Notes under the pieces: generated by a model
What the model saw: only the letters and a program-made list of their open reading frames with translations
Database searches by the model: none
Told to the model about the DNA's origin: nothing
Position numbers and translations under genes: made by a program
Source of the DNA: Asticcacaulis sp.
GTDB lineage: Bacteria > Pseudomonadota > Alphaproteobacteria > Caulobacterales > Caulobacteraceae
Direction: 5' to 3'
NCBI RefSeq assembly: GCF_027484505.1
Contig: NZ_JAIXSV010000301.1
Coordinates: forward strand, 1 to 64,000
DNA: 64,000 bases
Shown here: positions 26,188 to 36,201 of the stretch, piece after piece
Numbering within the stretch: position 1 is the first letter of the stretch
How the letters are laid out: each line of letters opens with the position of its first letter

Positions 26188-26963
26188 TTGAAACACAAAA
26201 TCTCAGCGTCCGTCTGGCGCACACCGAAGCCGTCCGAGACGTATCCCTGCGCTTTGAGCCGGGACGCTTTTACGGGCTGGTCGGGCCGAACGGGTCGGGG
26301 AAGACGACGCTCCTGCGGGCACTGGCGGGGTTGGTGGCTCCGTCGGCGGGGGAGGTTCAGATCGACGATCGCGCTTTGTCGTCGCTGTCCCTGTCCGGAC
26401 GCGCGGCACGGATTGGCTACCTGCCGCAGACGCGCAGCATAAGCTGGGACCTGACGGTGCGCGAGATTGTGCAACTTGGGGCGCAGCGGTTTCGCGATGC
26501 CGAGGCGCGTGCCGACGCGGCTCTGAATGAGGTCGGTTTAAGCGCAGTGGCGCATCGGCGGGTCTTTTCGCTGTCCGGCGGCCAGACGGCGCGGGTGCTG
26601 CTGGCACGGCTTCTGGCGACGGCCTGCCCAATTCTGCTGCTTGATGAACCCCTGACGGCGCTCGATCCGGCGTGGCAGCGTCAGGGGCTGGGCGTACTGA
26701 AGGCCGCCGCGGCGCGCGGCCACGTGGTGATCGCCAGCCTGCACGATCTGGGGCTGGCGGCGGCCTTCTGCGATTCGGTGTACGTTATGCACGATGGGCG
26801 CGTGGCGGGTTTTGGCACGCCCGAACAGGTTTTCACACCGCCCTTGCTGGCTGAGGTCTTCCACCTGAACGGTGGGTTCCGCGCAAGTGATGACGGCCCG
26901 GCCCTGCACCTTGCGGCGCATCCGGTCAGTTCCCTGACGTCGCTTTCAGATCATTATAGTTGA
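26184..26963 (+). CDS. ABC transporter ATP-binding protein (FecE/BtuD-like)
   Basis: GLVGPNGSGKTTLLRALAG Walker A; FSLSGGQTARVLLARLLA; ILLLDEPLTALDP; ATGA overlap with permease; ORF track start 25803 too early. Confidence 0.93.
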   Translation: MIETQNLSVRLAHTEAVRDVSLRFEPGRFYGLVGPNGSGKTTLLRALAGLVAPSAGEVQIDDRALSSLSLSGRAARIGYLPQTRSISWDLTVREIVQLGAQRFRDAEARADAALNEVGLSAVAHRRVFSLSGGQTARVLLARLLATACPILLLDEPLTALDPAWQRQGLGVLKAAAARGHVVIASLHDLGLAAAFCDSVYVMHDGRVAGFGTPEQVFTPPLLAEVFHLNGGFRASDDGPALHLAAHPVSSLTSLSDHYS

Positions 26964-29085
26964 CCGGGCCGGTCGGCAGGCTGCCCGTATCTTCGCTGTC
27001 GCCCGTTTGCGACGTGTAGGCGATGATCATGCCGCGTTTCAGGTCGGCCATCGGCGTCAGGGGCGCGGTGCCGCCATTGAGGCGGGCGCGGTAGACGGCG
27101 TTGTTTTCCATCACGCGCATCATGTAGTTGCGCGTCTCGGTAAAGGGGGCGCACTCGATAAAGGCGATGGGGTCGGCTGTTTCGCCGCGCGGATCGCCGC
27201 AGTCGATGATCCATTGTGGCGGGCGGTTCGGCCCGGCATTGTAGCCGGCGGCGGCCATGACGTAGGACCCGCCGAAGCGATCCACCAGTTCACCGAGGTG
27301 ATAGGCCCCCAACTGCATATTGTAGTCGGGATCGTACAGCATCGAGTCGGAATAGGTCAGCGACATGCGCCGAGCCACGCCCTTTGCGGTCGGGGGGATA
27401 AGCTGCATCATGCCGCGCGCATTGGCACCCGAGCGCACCATCGGGTCAAAGCCTGATTCCTGACGCGTGATGGCCAGTACGAAAGACCCTTCGGGCGATT
27501 TGACGGCGGGCAGGGCGCGCAGCGGATAGGCGCGTTCGGGCAGGTAGAAGCCGCGTTGCTGAGAGACTCGCGCCACGCGCATGGCCAGATCCTGCGTCCC
27601 ATAGGTCCCGGCCAGATCGACCAGCAGGGCTTGTTCTTCTGCCGATGGCAGAACGTCGTCCAGCGCCAGAATCAGGGCGTTGAACAGGTCGCGCTCGCCC
27701 GTTTGTCCCAGAATCTTTGCAGCCTTAACCATGTCGCGGTTCTCAAAACGCGCCCGGTCAGCAGCGGTCGGCACGGGGTCTTTATCGAGTGTGATCGACT
27801 TTACACCCGCCTTTTCGGCGGCCAGTTGTCCGTAGAAGGCGTAGATGAACTGACCGCCTTCGACGAAATGGGCCCTGGCCTTTTCGGCGTCACCGGCGTG
27901 CGCTCGGGCCTCATAGGCGCGACCCAGCCAGTAATGGGCGCGGCTGCGGGTAATGGGCGAGGTGCCGGCTTCGCGGACCTTTTCAAAATGCGGCAGGGCC
28001 AGATCGGGGCGATTGAGGCGAATGAGCGCCGTCCACCCGGCGAAGAACTCGCCCTCGGCCTTCTTTTCGCCGTTAGGGAAACCGCCGCCGTTCATGGCCT
28101 CATAGGCCGCCTGATAGTTGCGGGCCTTGAGCGCGGCACGGAAATAGGAGAGGCGTTCGACCCACAGATTGCCCATGGCGGCGTCCGAAGCCGGGGCAGG
28201 AGGCAGGTCGGCCAGCAGGCCAAAGCCCAGTGTCTCAAGCTTGGCGCGACGCAGCGAACGCAGGCGCTCATAGGCCAGAACCGGGTTGCGCGGGCTGACG
28301 GCCAGCGCCTGCTCGTACAGGGTGACACCCGCCGCCGAACCGGAGCGCAGGGCCATAGCGGCCGTGGCCACCTTGCGGCTGGTCTCATCAACCAGCGGCA
28401 GCATGGCATTGGTGGCCGGGCCTTGCGTGCCCAGCAGCAGGGTGGTGAGGCGCGCCTTATGGTCCTCTGTCGTCAGATAGCGTCCGAAGCTGGCCTGAAA
28501 GCGCGACTGATCGGTCGCGTCAAAGGCCTGATCGCGCCACCACGACCGCGCCAGTGCTGAGGCTTCGGTTGTCTGACCCACGCGCTCATAGGCGCTGATC
28601 AGGGCCATGGCCCCATCGACCGACAGGGGCGGCGCGCCCTTGAACCAGTCTATGGTCTGCTGCGGCGTCAGACTTCCGTTCCCGATCTGCTTTTCGGCGG
28701 CTAACTGGCGCTTCTGCTCGCGCGGCCAGCCCCACAGATCGCGGCGTGCGCCATCGAGCGCGGCAAATCCATAGATGTCGCCATCATTATTGATAACGGC
28801 CCACTGCACGATCTTGCGCGCCACCGGATCGCTTAAGCTGCCGCGCAGCGACTCAGCCAGAGCGAAATTCTTGCTGCGCGCCGCCTCCAGCGCCTGTTTC
28901 AGCGTGGCGCGGTCGGCTTCGGTGATAAGCCCCGCCTGATAGGGACGGGGGGCCGATGTCGTATCCTGCGCCAGAACGGGAGACAGGGCTGTCCCCGCCG
29001 TCAGTGCAATCAGGGCCGCTCCGCTCATCCAGCGGCACCACGATGTTACCGAGCGCGCATTGAATGTCCGAAAAGCCTTGATCAT
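26926..29085 (-). CDS. Periplasmic lytic transglycosylase (Slt-like)
   Basis: ITRQESGFDPMVRSGANARGMMQLIPPTAKGVARRM; GAYHLGELVDRFGGSYVMAAAGYNAGPNR; signal peptide at MIKAFRTFN. Confidence 0.9.
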   Translation of the reverse strand: MIKAFRTFNARSVTSWCRWMSGAALIALTAGTALSPVLAQDTTSAPRPYQAGLITEADRATLKQALEAARSKNFALAESLRGSLSDPVARKIVQWAVINNDGDIYGFAALDGARRDLWGWPREQKRQLAAEKQIGNGSLTPQQTIDWFKGAPPLSVDGAMALISAYERVGQTTEASALARSWWRDQAFDATDQSRFQASFGRYLTTEDHKARLTTLLLGTQGPATNAMLPLVDETSRKVATAAMALRSGSAAGVTLYEQALAVSPRNPVLAYERLRSLRRAKLETLGFGLLADLPPAPASDAAMGNLWVERLSYFRAALKARNYQAAYEAMNGGGFPNGEKKAEGEFFAGWTALIRLNRPDLALPHFEKVREAGTSPITRSRAHYWLGRAYEARAHAGDAEKARAHFVEGGQFIYAFYGQLAAEKAGVKSITLDKDPVPTAADRARFENRDMVKAAKILGQTGERDLFNALILALDDVLPSAEEQALLVDLAGTYGTQDLAMRVARVSQQRGFYLPERAYPLRALPAVKSPEGSFVLAITRQESGFDPMVRSGANARGMMQLIPPTAKGVARRMSLTYSDSMLYDPDYNMQLGAYHLGELVDRFGGSYVMAAAGYNAGPNRPPQWIIDCGDPRGETADPIAFIECAPFTETRNYMMRVMENNAVYRARLNGGTAPLTPMADLKRGMIIAYTSQTGDSEDTGSLPTGPVNYNDLKATSGN

Positions 29086-29357
29086 CACAAATTCCTTAAG
29101 CGTAGGCGGGCGGTCACAATGGCCGTATAAGAGGGCACAATTATGTGTCCGGTTTTTGTACCGTGATTTTCGCGGTGCGGTGGTCACGCTTCGATCACAA
29201 AAACCGTCAGAGCAAACGTAACGGCGTAATGGTGCGGATATTTCCGCCCGACGCAAGTCGCGCCTTATTCCGACGTTTTCTTTTTACAAAGTCGTTGCAG
29301 CAAATCCATTGTGGTTTTAAGGCTCATCCCCACATTTCGATCTGCCTTATCCGGATG

Positions 29358-30260
29358 ATGACCTCTATGTCGAACCTTGATGCCCTGCCCCTGTTTTCCG
29401 GCGTAATTACCGCGCTGGTGACACCGTTCAAAAACGGTGAGGTGGACTATGCGGCGTTCAAACAGCTGGTGGAGACGCAGATCAAGGCGGGTGTGCACGG
29501 TCTGGTGCCTGTAGGCACGACGGGGGAAACCTCGACGCTGTCGATGGAGGAGCACAAGGAAATCGTGCGCCTGTGCGTCGAAGTTGCCGCCGGGCGGGTC
29601 AAGGTCATTGCCGGGGCCGGGTCGAACAATACGGCCGAAGCGCTGGAACTGGCGCGTCATGCCAAAACGGTCGGCGCGGATGCCGTGCTGGTCGTTGTGC
29701 CCTATTACAACAAGCCGTCTCAGGAAGGTTTGTATCAGCATTTCAAGGCACTGAACGATTCGGTTGAGATACCGGTGATGCTGTACAACGTGCCCGGCCG
29801 CACGGTGATCGACATTGCCAATGACACCATTGTGCGCCTGTCAAAGCTGCCCAACATCGTTGGCATCAAGGATGCCACCGGTGATCTGGTACGTATGAGC
29901 CAGCTGCGCATCGCCATCGAACCGGGCTTCTCGTTTATCTCCGGCGATGACCCGACGCTTCTGGGCTATATGGCGCACGGCGGTCACGGGGTGATTTCGG
30001 TGACCTCCAATGTTGCGCCGGCGGAGATGGTGGCGCTCTATAATGCCGCGAAGGCAGGCGATTTCGCCACCGCCCGTACATGGCAGGATAAGCTGATCAA
30101 ACTGCACAAGGTGCTGTTTGCCGATGCGTCTCCGTCCCCCACCAAATACGCTCTGAGCCGTCTGGGTCAGACGACCGACGAGGTGCGCCTGCCCATCGTG
30201 CCCTGCGCCGAGGTTGTGCGACCGCTGGTCGATGAGGCGATGAAAGCCGCGGGGCTCTGA
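29358..30260 (+). CDS. dapA: 4-hydroxy-tetrahydrodipicolinate synthase
   Basis: [71 protein letters not shown]. Confidence 0.95.
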   Translation: MTSMSNLDALPLFSGVITALVTPFKNGEVDYAAFKQLVETQIKAGVHGLVPVGTTGETSTLSMEEHKEIVRLCVEVAAGRVKVIAGAGSNNTAEALELARHAKTVGADAVLVVVPYYNKPSQEGLYQHFKALNDSVEIPVMLYNVPGRTVIDIANDTIVRLSKLPNIVGIKDATGDLVRMSQLRIAIEPGFSFISGDDPTLLGYMAHGGHGVISVTSNVAPAEMVALYNAAKAGDFATARTWQDKLIKLHKVLFADASPSPTKYALSRLGQTTDEVRLPIVPCAEVVRPLVDEAMKAAGL

Positions 30261-30261
30261 C

Positions 30262-30738
30262 TTGGCCGAAAAAGAACAATCCAATTATAAGGTCATTGCC
30301 GATAACCGGCGGGCGCGCTTCGACTATTTCCTCGAAAACAATACCGAGGCGGGTATCGTCCTGACCGGCACCGAGGTCAAGTCGCTGCGTCAGGGCCGCG
30401 CCAACATCGCCGAATCGTACGTCTCGATCGAGAATGGCGATGAGCTGGTGCTGATCAATGCCGATATTCCGCACTATGGCTTTGCCAACCGCTTCAACCA
30501 TGAGCCGCGCCGTCATCGCAAGCTGCTGATGCACCGGCGTGAGATCGCGCGCTTCATGATCGCCGTGCAGCGCGAAGGCATGACCATCGTGCCGACCAAG
30601 CTCTATTTTAACGATAAGGGCAGGGTGAAGGTCGAGATCGCCCTGGCCAAGGGCAAGAAGCTGCACGACAAGCGCGAGACCGAGGCCAAGCGCGACTGGG
30701 GCCGCGAAAAGGCGCGCCTGCTCAAGGATCACGGCTAA
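30262..30738 (+). CDS. smpB: SsrA-binding protein SmpB
   Basis: [61 protein letters not shown]. Confidence 0.96.
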   Translation: MAEKEQSNYKVIADNRRARFDYFLENNTEAGIVLTGTEVKSLRQGRANIAESYVSIENGDELVLINADIPHYGFANRFNHEPRRHRKLLMHRREIARFMIAVQREGMTIVPTKLYFNDKGRVKVEIALAKGKKLHDKRETEAKRDWGREKARLLKDHG

Positions 30739-30740
30739 AC

Positions 30741-30776
30741 AAAAAAGCCCCGCCGGGTGGTGGGGCTTTTTCTTTT
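30741..30776. terminator. Bidirectional Rho-independent terminator between smpB and NYN gene
   Basis: AAAAAGCCCCGCCGGGTGGTGGGGCTTTTTCTTTTT. Confidence 0.85.
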
Positions 30777-31345
30777 TAGTCTTCAAACTCGTCGTGGCGG
30801 GCGTTCGTCTGTTGCTGACGCGGGCGGCCTACGACACTGGCCAGATCGGCCAGATCGACGAAGGTGTCGGCCTGACGGCGCAGTTCGTCCGAAGTCATGG
30901 GCGGCTGCGACTTGACGGTCGAAACGACCGTAACGCGACAGCCCTTGCGCTGCACGGCTTCGATCAGGCGACGGAAGTCGCCATCGCCGGAGAACAGCAC
31001 CAGATGGTCGGCGTGTTCGGCAATTTCCATCATGTCGCAGGCGATTTCGATATCCATATCGCCGCGCCAGCGTTTGCGCCCCTGCGCATCAGTATATTCT
31101 TTGGCGGTCTTGGTAATCAGGGCAAAACCGTTATAGTCCAGCCAATCTACCAGCGGGCGGATCGGCGAATAGTCGTCGCCTTCGACCAGAGCGGTGTAGT
31201 AATAGGCACGCAGCAGAACACCGCGCTTACGAAACTCATCGAGAAGCTTGCGGTAATCAATATCGAAGTTGAGCGCCTTGGCTGCCGAGTAAAGGTTGGC
31301 ACCGTCAATAAAGAGAGCAATCTTGTCGGTTGGATAAAAACTCAT
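30776..31345 (-). CDS. NYN domain (LabA/DUF88-like) protein
   Basis: IALFIDGANLYSAAKAL; KRWRGDMDIEIACDMMEIAEHADHLVLFSGDGDFRRLIEAVQRKGCRVTVVS. Confidence 0.9.
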   Translation of the reverse strand: MSFYPTDKIALFIDGANLYSAAKALNFDIDYRKLLDEFRKRGVLLRAYYYTALVEGDDYSPIRPLVDWLDYNGFALITKTAKEYTDAQGRKRWRGDMDIEIACDMMEIAEHADHLVLFSGDGDFRRLIEAVQRKGCRVTVVSTVKSQPPMTSDELRRQADTFVDLADLASVVGRPRQQQTNARHDEFED

Positions 31346-31379
31346 TTAAATGTCTTTCGTTTAAAAAATCGAAGAAAAA

Positions 31380-31931
31380 ATGTCTAAAACAGTATCAGCG
31401 TTATCGGCGAATGGGCCTGACATCTACATTGCCTATGGCGCGAATTTGCCTCACGAGTATCTAAATCCTTTGCAGGCCTTGGCGAGGGTTGTCAAGCGCT
31501 TGTGCCTTGATGACATAAAGGTTACGCAGATTTCATCCCTGTGGCGCTCTCAGGCGTGGCCGGACCCCGACTGTCCGCCTTACCATAATGCCGTAATGGC
31601 GGTTTGCACGACGCTGAAACCGGACGATTTACTCACGCACTTACACGCGCTGGAGGCCGAAACCGGTCGCGTGCGGAGCGAAAAAAGCAATCTGCCGCGT
31701 GTGCTCGATCTCGACCTGATTGCCTATGGCGACAGGGTGCGTGAGGGCGGACTGGTCCTGCCGCATCCGCGCGCCCATGAGCGGGGCTTCGTTATGGGGC
31801 CGCTGGCAGAGATTGCGCCGGACTGGCGGCATCCGGTGTTGGGCGTAAGCGCACGAGAATTGTATGCGCGGGTGACGGTGGGAACGGACGCCTATCCGGC
31901 CGAGGATACATCCGCCTTGTTAAGCCTCTGA
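31380..31931 (+). CDS. folK: 2-amino-4-hydroxy-6-hydroxymethyldihydropteridine diphosphokinase
   Basis: IYIAYGANL; YHNAVMAV; RVLDLDLIAYGD...LVLPHPRAHERGFVMGPLAEIAPDW. Confidence 0.9.
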   Translation: MSKTVSALSANGPDIYIAYGANLPHEYLNPLQALARVVKRLCLDDIKVTQISSLWRSQAWPDPDCPPYHNAVMAVCTTLKPDDLLTHLHALEAETGRVRSEKSNLPRVLDLDLIAYGDRVREGGLVLPHPRAHERGFVMGPLAEIAPDWRHPVLGVSARELYARVTVGTDAYPAEDTSALLSL

Positions 31932-32860
31932 GGGCGCTGTTCCAGCCAGGTGTAGAGCCCGACGCCACCCAGCACCAGCACTGTGCCGATCAGGTCGATG
32001 AGCGAGAGGCTTCCTTTGAGGATGAGCACACTCAGTCCCATGGTGAAGATGGGGTTGATGAAGCCGATGACGGCATTGGCCTGAGAACTGATGCGCGCCA
32101 GAGCGAAGCTGACCAGATAGCCGGGCAGGACGGTCGCGCCGATGGCCAGACCGAGCGCCAGCGTCCACAGACCCGGATCGGCCGGGATGGCGCTGGCCTG
32201 ATGGGTCAGGCCGAAATGGATGAAGGTGGCGATGGCCGCCCCGACCATGCCGACCGAGGTAAACAGGGCGGCGCCCATCTGCGCGATCAGCGGTTTGGCC
32301 AGCAGAAGATAGAGGGCGAAGGCGACGGAGGAGGCCATGACCCAGCCGGCACCGATGGCAACGTCCGGCCCGCCGCTGCCCGCTTCCGACCAGAAGACGA
32401 GGGCCAGACCCGCATAGGCAATGACAAAGGCGGGCAGGGCCAGCATCTTCAAAGGCTGGCGGAACAGCCACGCCCCCAGAAGGATGACGAACAAAGGATA
32501 GGTGAACAGAATCAGGCGTTCAAACTGCGGCGACAGGTGCACCAGCCCTTCGAAATCGGTGTAGCTGGCGAACCAGTAACCCAACGCGCCAACCGCCAGC
32601 GCCTTGAGATACAGGCTGCCCGACAGGGGCGCGGCCTTGCGCTGGCGATAGCGGGTGATCAGGCCGACCGCGATAAAAAAGGGCGTGGCGATCAGAAGCC
32701 GCAGGGTCAAAAGCGTCGAGGCATCGACCTCATAGGCATAGGCCAGCTTGATGAAGATGCCCTTGGTGGCGAAGAGAAACGCCCCGGCGAGGGCCAAAGC
32801 ATAGCCGCTCCAGCGCGACAGGGCGGAGGGGGACGCAACAGGGGAGGACGCAGCGGACAT
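31892..32860 (-). CDS. EamA/DMT-family transporter
   Basis: 10 TM segments; GAFLFATKGIFIKLAY; terminal ANAVIGFINPIFTMGLSVLILKGSLSLIDLIGTVLVLGGVGLY. Confidence 0.88.
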   Translation of the reverse strand: MSAASSPVASPSALSRWSGYALALAGAFLFATKGIFIKLAYAYEVDASTLLTLRLLIATPFFIAVGLITRYRQRKAAPLSGSLYLKALAVGALGYWFASYTDFEGLVHLSPQFERLILFTYPLFVILLGAWLFRQPLKMLALPAFVIAYAGLALVFWSEAGSGGPDVAIGAGWVMASSVAFALYLLLAKPLIAQMGAALFTSVGMVGAAIATFIHFGLTHQASAIPADPGLWTLALGLAIGATVLPGYLVSFALARISSQANAVIGFINPIFTMGLSVLILKGSLSLIDLIGTVLVLGGVGLYTWLEQRPQRLNKADVSSAG

Positions 32861-33055
32861 GATGCGCGTCTCTTAGGCGAGGCGGGCAGGCGGTGCAACC
32901 GCTGCACAGCGGCTTGAACGCAAATGACAAGTAATTCTTGTGTTTTACAGCGACACTGGGTAAAGACGGAGCGAACGAACACGGCTCACGCTGTCGGTCA
33001 AGGCGAAATGCGTCTTGGCGGCGGCGTTTTTGTCATTATTTGCAAAGGGTTCTGC

Positions 33056-33415
33056 ATGGCTCGCGTCACCGTCGAAGATTGCGTCGAGAAGGTCGATAAC
33101 CGTTTCAATCTGGTGCTGCTGGCGGCGCATCGCGCCCGCGCCATCTCTTCGGGTGCTTCGATCCTGCTCGACCGCGACAACGACAAGAACCCGGTTGTGG
33201 CCCTGCGTGAAATCGCCGAAGACAAGCTGCCGCCGGAAAGCCTGACCGAAAGCCTGATCGCCTCGCTGCAACGCGTCGATGAGCGCACCGAGGCCGAGGA
33301 AGAGGCCGAAACCCTGGCCCTGCTGGCCGATCCGCAGCATCAGCAGATGTCGGAAAGCGAGCTGATCCGCGCGCTTCAGTCCGACCGCGATGGTGGTCAG
33401 GAAGAGCGTTACTAA
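33056..33415 (+). CDS. rpoZ: RNA polymerase omega subunit
   Basis: [34 protein letters not shown]. Confidence 0.96.
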   Translation: MARVTVEDCVEKVDNRFNLVLLAAHRARAISSGASILLDRDNDKNPVVALREIAEDKLPPESLTESLIASLQRVDERTEAEEEAETLALLADPQHQQMSESELIRALQSDRDGGQEERY

Positions 33416-33441
33416 GCCTCTGCTATCTTTCGAGTCTTTGA

Positions 33442-33473
33442 AACGCCGGCCTGTCGCTCAGGCCGGCGTTTTT
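33442..33473 (+). terminator. Rho-independent terminator after rpoZ
   Basis: AACGCCGGCCT GTCGCTC AGGCCGGCGTT TTT. Confidence 0.88.
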
Positions 33474-33552
33474 ATGTGTGCGCCACCTTGCCCGTAACTT
33501 TGCGCATAACACCAACGCCCGAAGATGCTGACGCATCCGGTTGTTTAAAAAC

Positions 33553-33595
33553 TCGCGAATGTCTCATATGTATCAAAGACATAAGACATTCGCGA
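33553..33595. repeat. 12-bp perfect inverted repeat TCGCGAATGTCT...AGACATTCGCGA
   Basis: Read directly; arms 33553-33564 and 33584-33595. Confidence 0.85.
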
Positions 33596-33600
33596 AACGA

Positions 33601-33633
33601 ATACCAAGAGTCATCTTCAATGCCTCTTGGTAT
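33601..33633. repeat. 10-bp perfect inverted repeat ATACCAAGAG...CTCTTGGTAT
   Basis: Read directly; arms 33601-33610 and 33624-33633. Confidence 0.85.
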
Positions 33634-33717
33634 AAACCCTGCTTTTTTATTGGCGATTAAAGGTTTGCGGGGTTACTCTTTGACTCGCGTGGCGGGGCTC
33701 TTATCTAAGGAGCCTGC

Positions 33718-36195
33718 ATGTATGAGAAGAGTACGGTTCTGGACATGGCAACTGAAGGGCAATCGGTAATCACAGCACGGGTTTCGTCTGAAAACGAACC
33801 GCCTGCCGTGCCGCCCGGTTTCCCGGAAGAAAAGCCTCAGGAAGTGCCGCCCGGTGAGCCAAAGGAAGGGGATGTGACGCCCCCATCCGAAACGCCGCCG
33901 CTCGATCCGGTGGAAACCCCACCGCTCGATCCACCGGCGGAAGCGCCTCCGATCCAGACACCCCCCGAAATGCCGTCTATGACGGAGAAGGCGCAGGCTC
34001 CCAAGCCTGCGCCGACCCCCGCTCCGAAGCGCCGTTTCCTGCGTCAGATGGAGCTGATCGACCGGGTTGCGGCCTATGATCCGACCGTCGATGAGGCGCT
34101 GCTCAACCGCGCCTATGTCTATGCCATGCGTATGCACGGAGCGCAGTTGCGCGCTTCCGGCGACCCCTATTTCGCCCACCCGATCGAGGTGGCAGGGATT
34201 CTCACCGATTACAAGCTGGACTCGGCGGCCATTGTCACGGCGCTGCTGCACGACACCATAGAGGACACGCCCGCCACGCGCGAGGAAATCGCTTCGCTGT
34301 TCGGCGAAGAGATCGCGCAACTGGTCGAAGGTGTCACCAAGCTGACGCGGCTGGAGCTGAAGTCCGAATATACCAAGCAGTCGGAAAACCTGCGCAAATT
34401 CATTCTGGCCATTTCCAAGGACGTGCGTGTGCTGCTGGTGAAGCTGGCCGACCGTCTGCACAATATGCGCACCCTGCAATACGTGCCGGAGCACAAGCGC
34501 GAGCGCATCTCGCGCGAGACGCTGGAGGTCTATGCGCCGCTGGCCCGTCAGATCGGCTGCAACCGCTTTGCCACCGAACTGGAAGATCTGGCCTTCACCT
34601 TTATCAATCCGCGCGGGCGGGCGGCCATTCTGCAAAGACTGGCCGATCTGCGCGATCAGAAGGGCGCGGCGGTCGCCGATATTGCCCGCGATATTCAGGA
34701 CACACTCTCGGTCGCTGGTATCCGGGCGCGGGTGTCGGGGCGGGAAAAATCGCCCTATTCGATCTGGCGCAAGCTGCAACGCAAGTCGATCGGCTTCTCG
34801 CAACTGTCGGATATTGTGGCGTTTCGCGTCATCGTCGATAGCCCGGACGACTGCTACCTGTCGCTGGGCGTGCTGCACCGCAAGTGGCCCTGCGTACAGG
34901 ACCGCTTCAAAGACTTTATCTCGACGCCCAAGTCCAATAACTATCAGTCCCTGCACACCACCGTCATTGGTCACAAGGGTGCGCGTATCGAAATGCAGAT
35001 CCGCACCGAGGTGATGGACCGCGTGGCCGAAGAGGGGCTGGCGGCGCACTGGGGCTACAAGAACCAGTCCTACGGCTTTGATGAGGCGGCGGCAACGCAA
35101 TGGGCTGAGCGCAACCCCATCGCCAACCTGCGCGCCATTGTGCAGATCGCCGAAAATGGTGGCGATTCCGATGAGTGGGTCGAGCACGCCAAGCTGGAAA
35201 TGTTCCTCGATCAGGTCTTCTGCTTCTCACCGAAGGGCCGCCTGATCTCTTTGCCGCGCGGGGCCATGCCGCTCGACTTCGCCTATGCCGTCCATACCGA
35301 AGTGGGTGACAAGGCCATCGGTGCCGTCATTAATGGCGAGCACAAGCCGCTGCGCACGCCCTTGCAGAACGGTGATCAGGTCGAAATCATCACCGGTGTC
35401 GAAGCACGCGTGAACCCGGACTGGCAGTCGCTGACCATTACCGGCCGGGCGCGCGCCGCCATCCGCCGCAGCATCCGTCAGACCCAGCGCGACGATTTCA
35501 TCCGTCTGGGGCGCTCGGCGCTGGAACGCGGGGCGGCGCAGGTCGAAAAGACCCTCACCGACATGTCCTGGCGTCCGGCCTTTGAGCGCTTTCAGGTGCA
35601 GAGCGAGGACGAACTGTTTGAACTGTGTGGCCGCGGCAAGATCGCCCCGGCCAAGGTGCTGGAGGCCCTGTTCCCCGGCCTGAAACTGCCCGCCACCCTG
35701 ACCACCGATTCCTTCAGCCGCATCAAGGATGGCGAAGACGCCACGGCCTTTGTGCGCGGCCATGCCCTGCGGCCGCAGCAGAAGATCGTCTTTTCACGCT
35801 GCTGCACCCCGGTGCCGGGTGACCGCATCGTTGGCATTGTCGAAGGCGCGGCGGTGCACGTCCATTCCATCGAATGCGAGCAACTGGAAACCTATGAGGG
35901 GCAAAAAGAGGTGTGGATCGACCTGCAATGGACGCTCAACGCCGAAAAGAACACCGTCTCGCCCGCCCGTATCCGCGCCAATATGCGCAACAAGCCGGGC
36001 GTTCTGGGGCAGGTCTGTACCCTGATCGGTGAGGCGAAAGGCAATATCGTCAATATCCGCCTGTCGAACCAACAGGTCGATTTCCTCGATGCGGAATTCG
36101 AAGTCGAGGTGTTGGATGCCCGCCACCTGACCAATATTACGGCGGCGATCCGCACCAATCCCTCGGTCGAGGGGGTCGAGCGGATCAGGGGGTAA
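33718..36195 (+). CDS. RelA/SpoT-family (p)ppGpp synthetase/hydrolase with Pro/Glu-rich N-terminal extension
   Basis: YFAHPIEVAGILTDYKLDSAAIVTALLHDTIEDT (HD); KLADRLHNMRTL; SNNYQSLHTTVIG; TGS and ACT regions; AAGGAG SD at 33707-33712. Confidence 0.95.
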   Translation: MYEKSTVLDMATEGQSVITARVSSENEPPAVPPGFPEEKPQEVPPGEPKEGDVTPPSETPPLDPVETPPLDPPAEAPPIQTPPEMPSMTEKAQAPKPAPTPAPKRRFLRQMELIDRVAAYDPTVDEALLNRAYVYAMRMHGAQLRASGDPYFAHPIEVAGILTDYKLDSAAIVTALLHDTIEDTPATREEIASLFGEEIAQLVEGVTKLTRLELKSEYTKQSENLRKFILAISKDVRVLLVKLADRLHNMRTLQYVPEHKRERISRETLEVYAPLARQIGCNRFATELEDLAFTFINPRGRAAILQRLADLRDQKGAAVADIARDIQDTLSVAGIRARVSGREKSPYSIWRKLQRKSIGFSQLSDIVAFRVIVDSPDDCYLSLGVLHRKWPCVQDRFKDFISTPKSNNYQSLHTTVIGHKGARIEMQIRTEVMDRVAEEGLAAHWGYKNQSYGFDEAAATQWAERNPIANLRAIVQIAENGGDSDEWVEHAKLEMFLDQVFCFSPKGRLISLPRGAMPLDFAYAVHTEVGDKAIGAVINGEHKPLRTPLQNGDQVEIITGVEARVNPDWQSLTITGRARAAIRRSIRQTQRDDFIRLGRSALERGAAQVEKTLTDMSWRPAFERFQVQSEDELFELCGRGKIAPAKVLEALFPGLKLPATLTTDSFSRIKDGEDATAFVRGHALRPQQKIVFSRCCTPVPGDRIVGIVEGAAVHVHSIECEQLETYEGQKEVWIDLQWTLNAEKNTVSPARIRANMRNKPGVLGQVCTLIGEAKGNIVNIRLSNQQVDFLDAEFEVEVLDARHLTNITAAIRTNPSVEGVERIRG

Positions 36196-36201
36196 GCCCG
36201 A

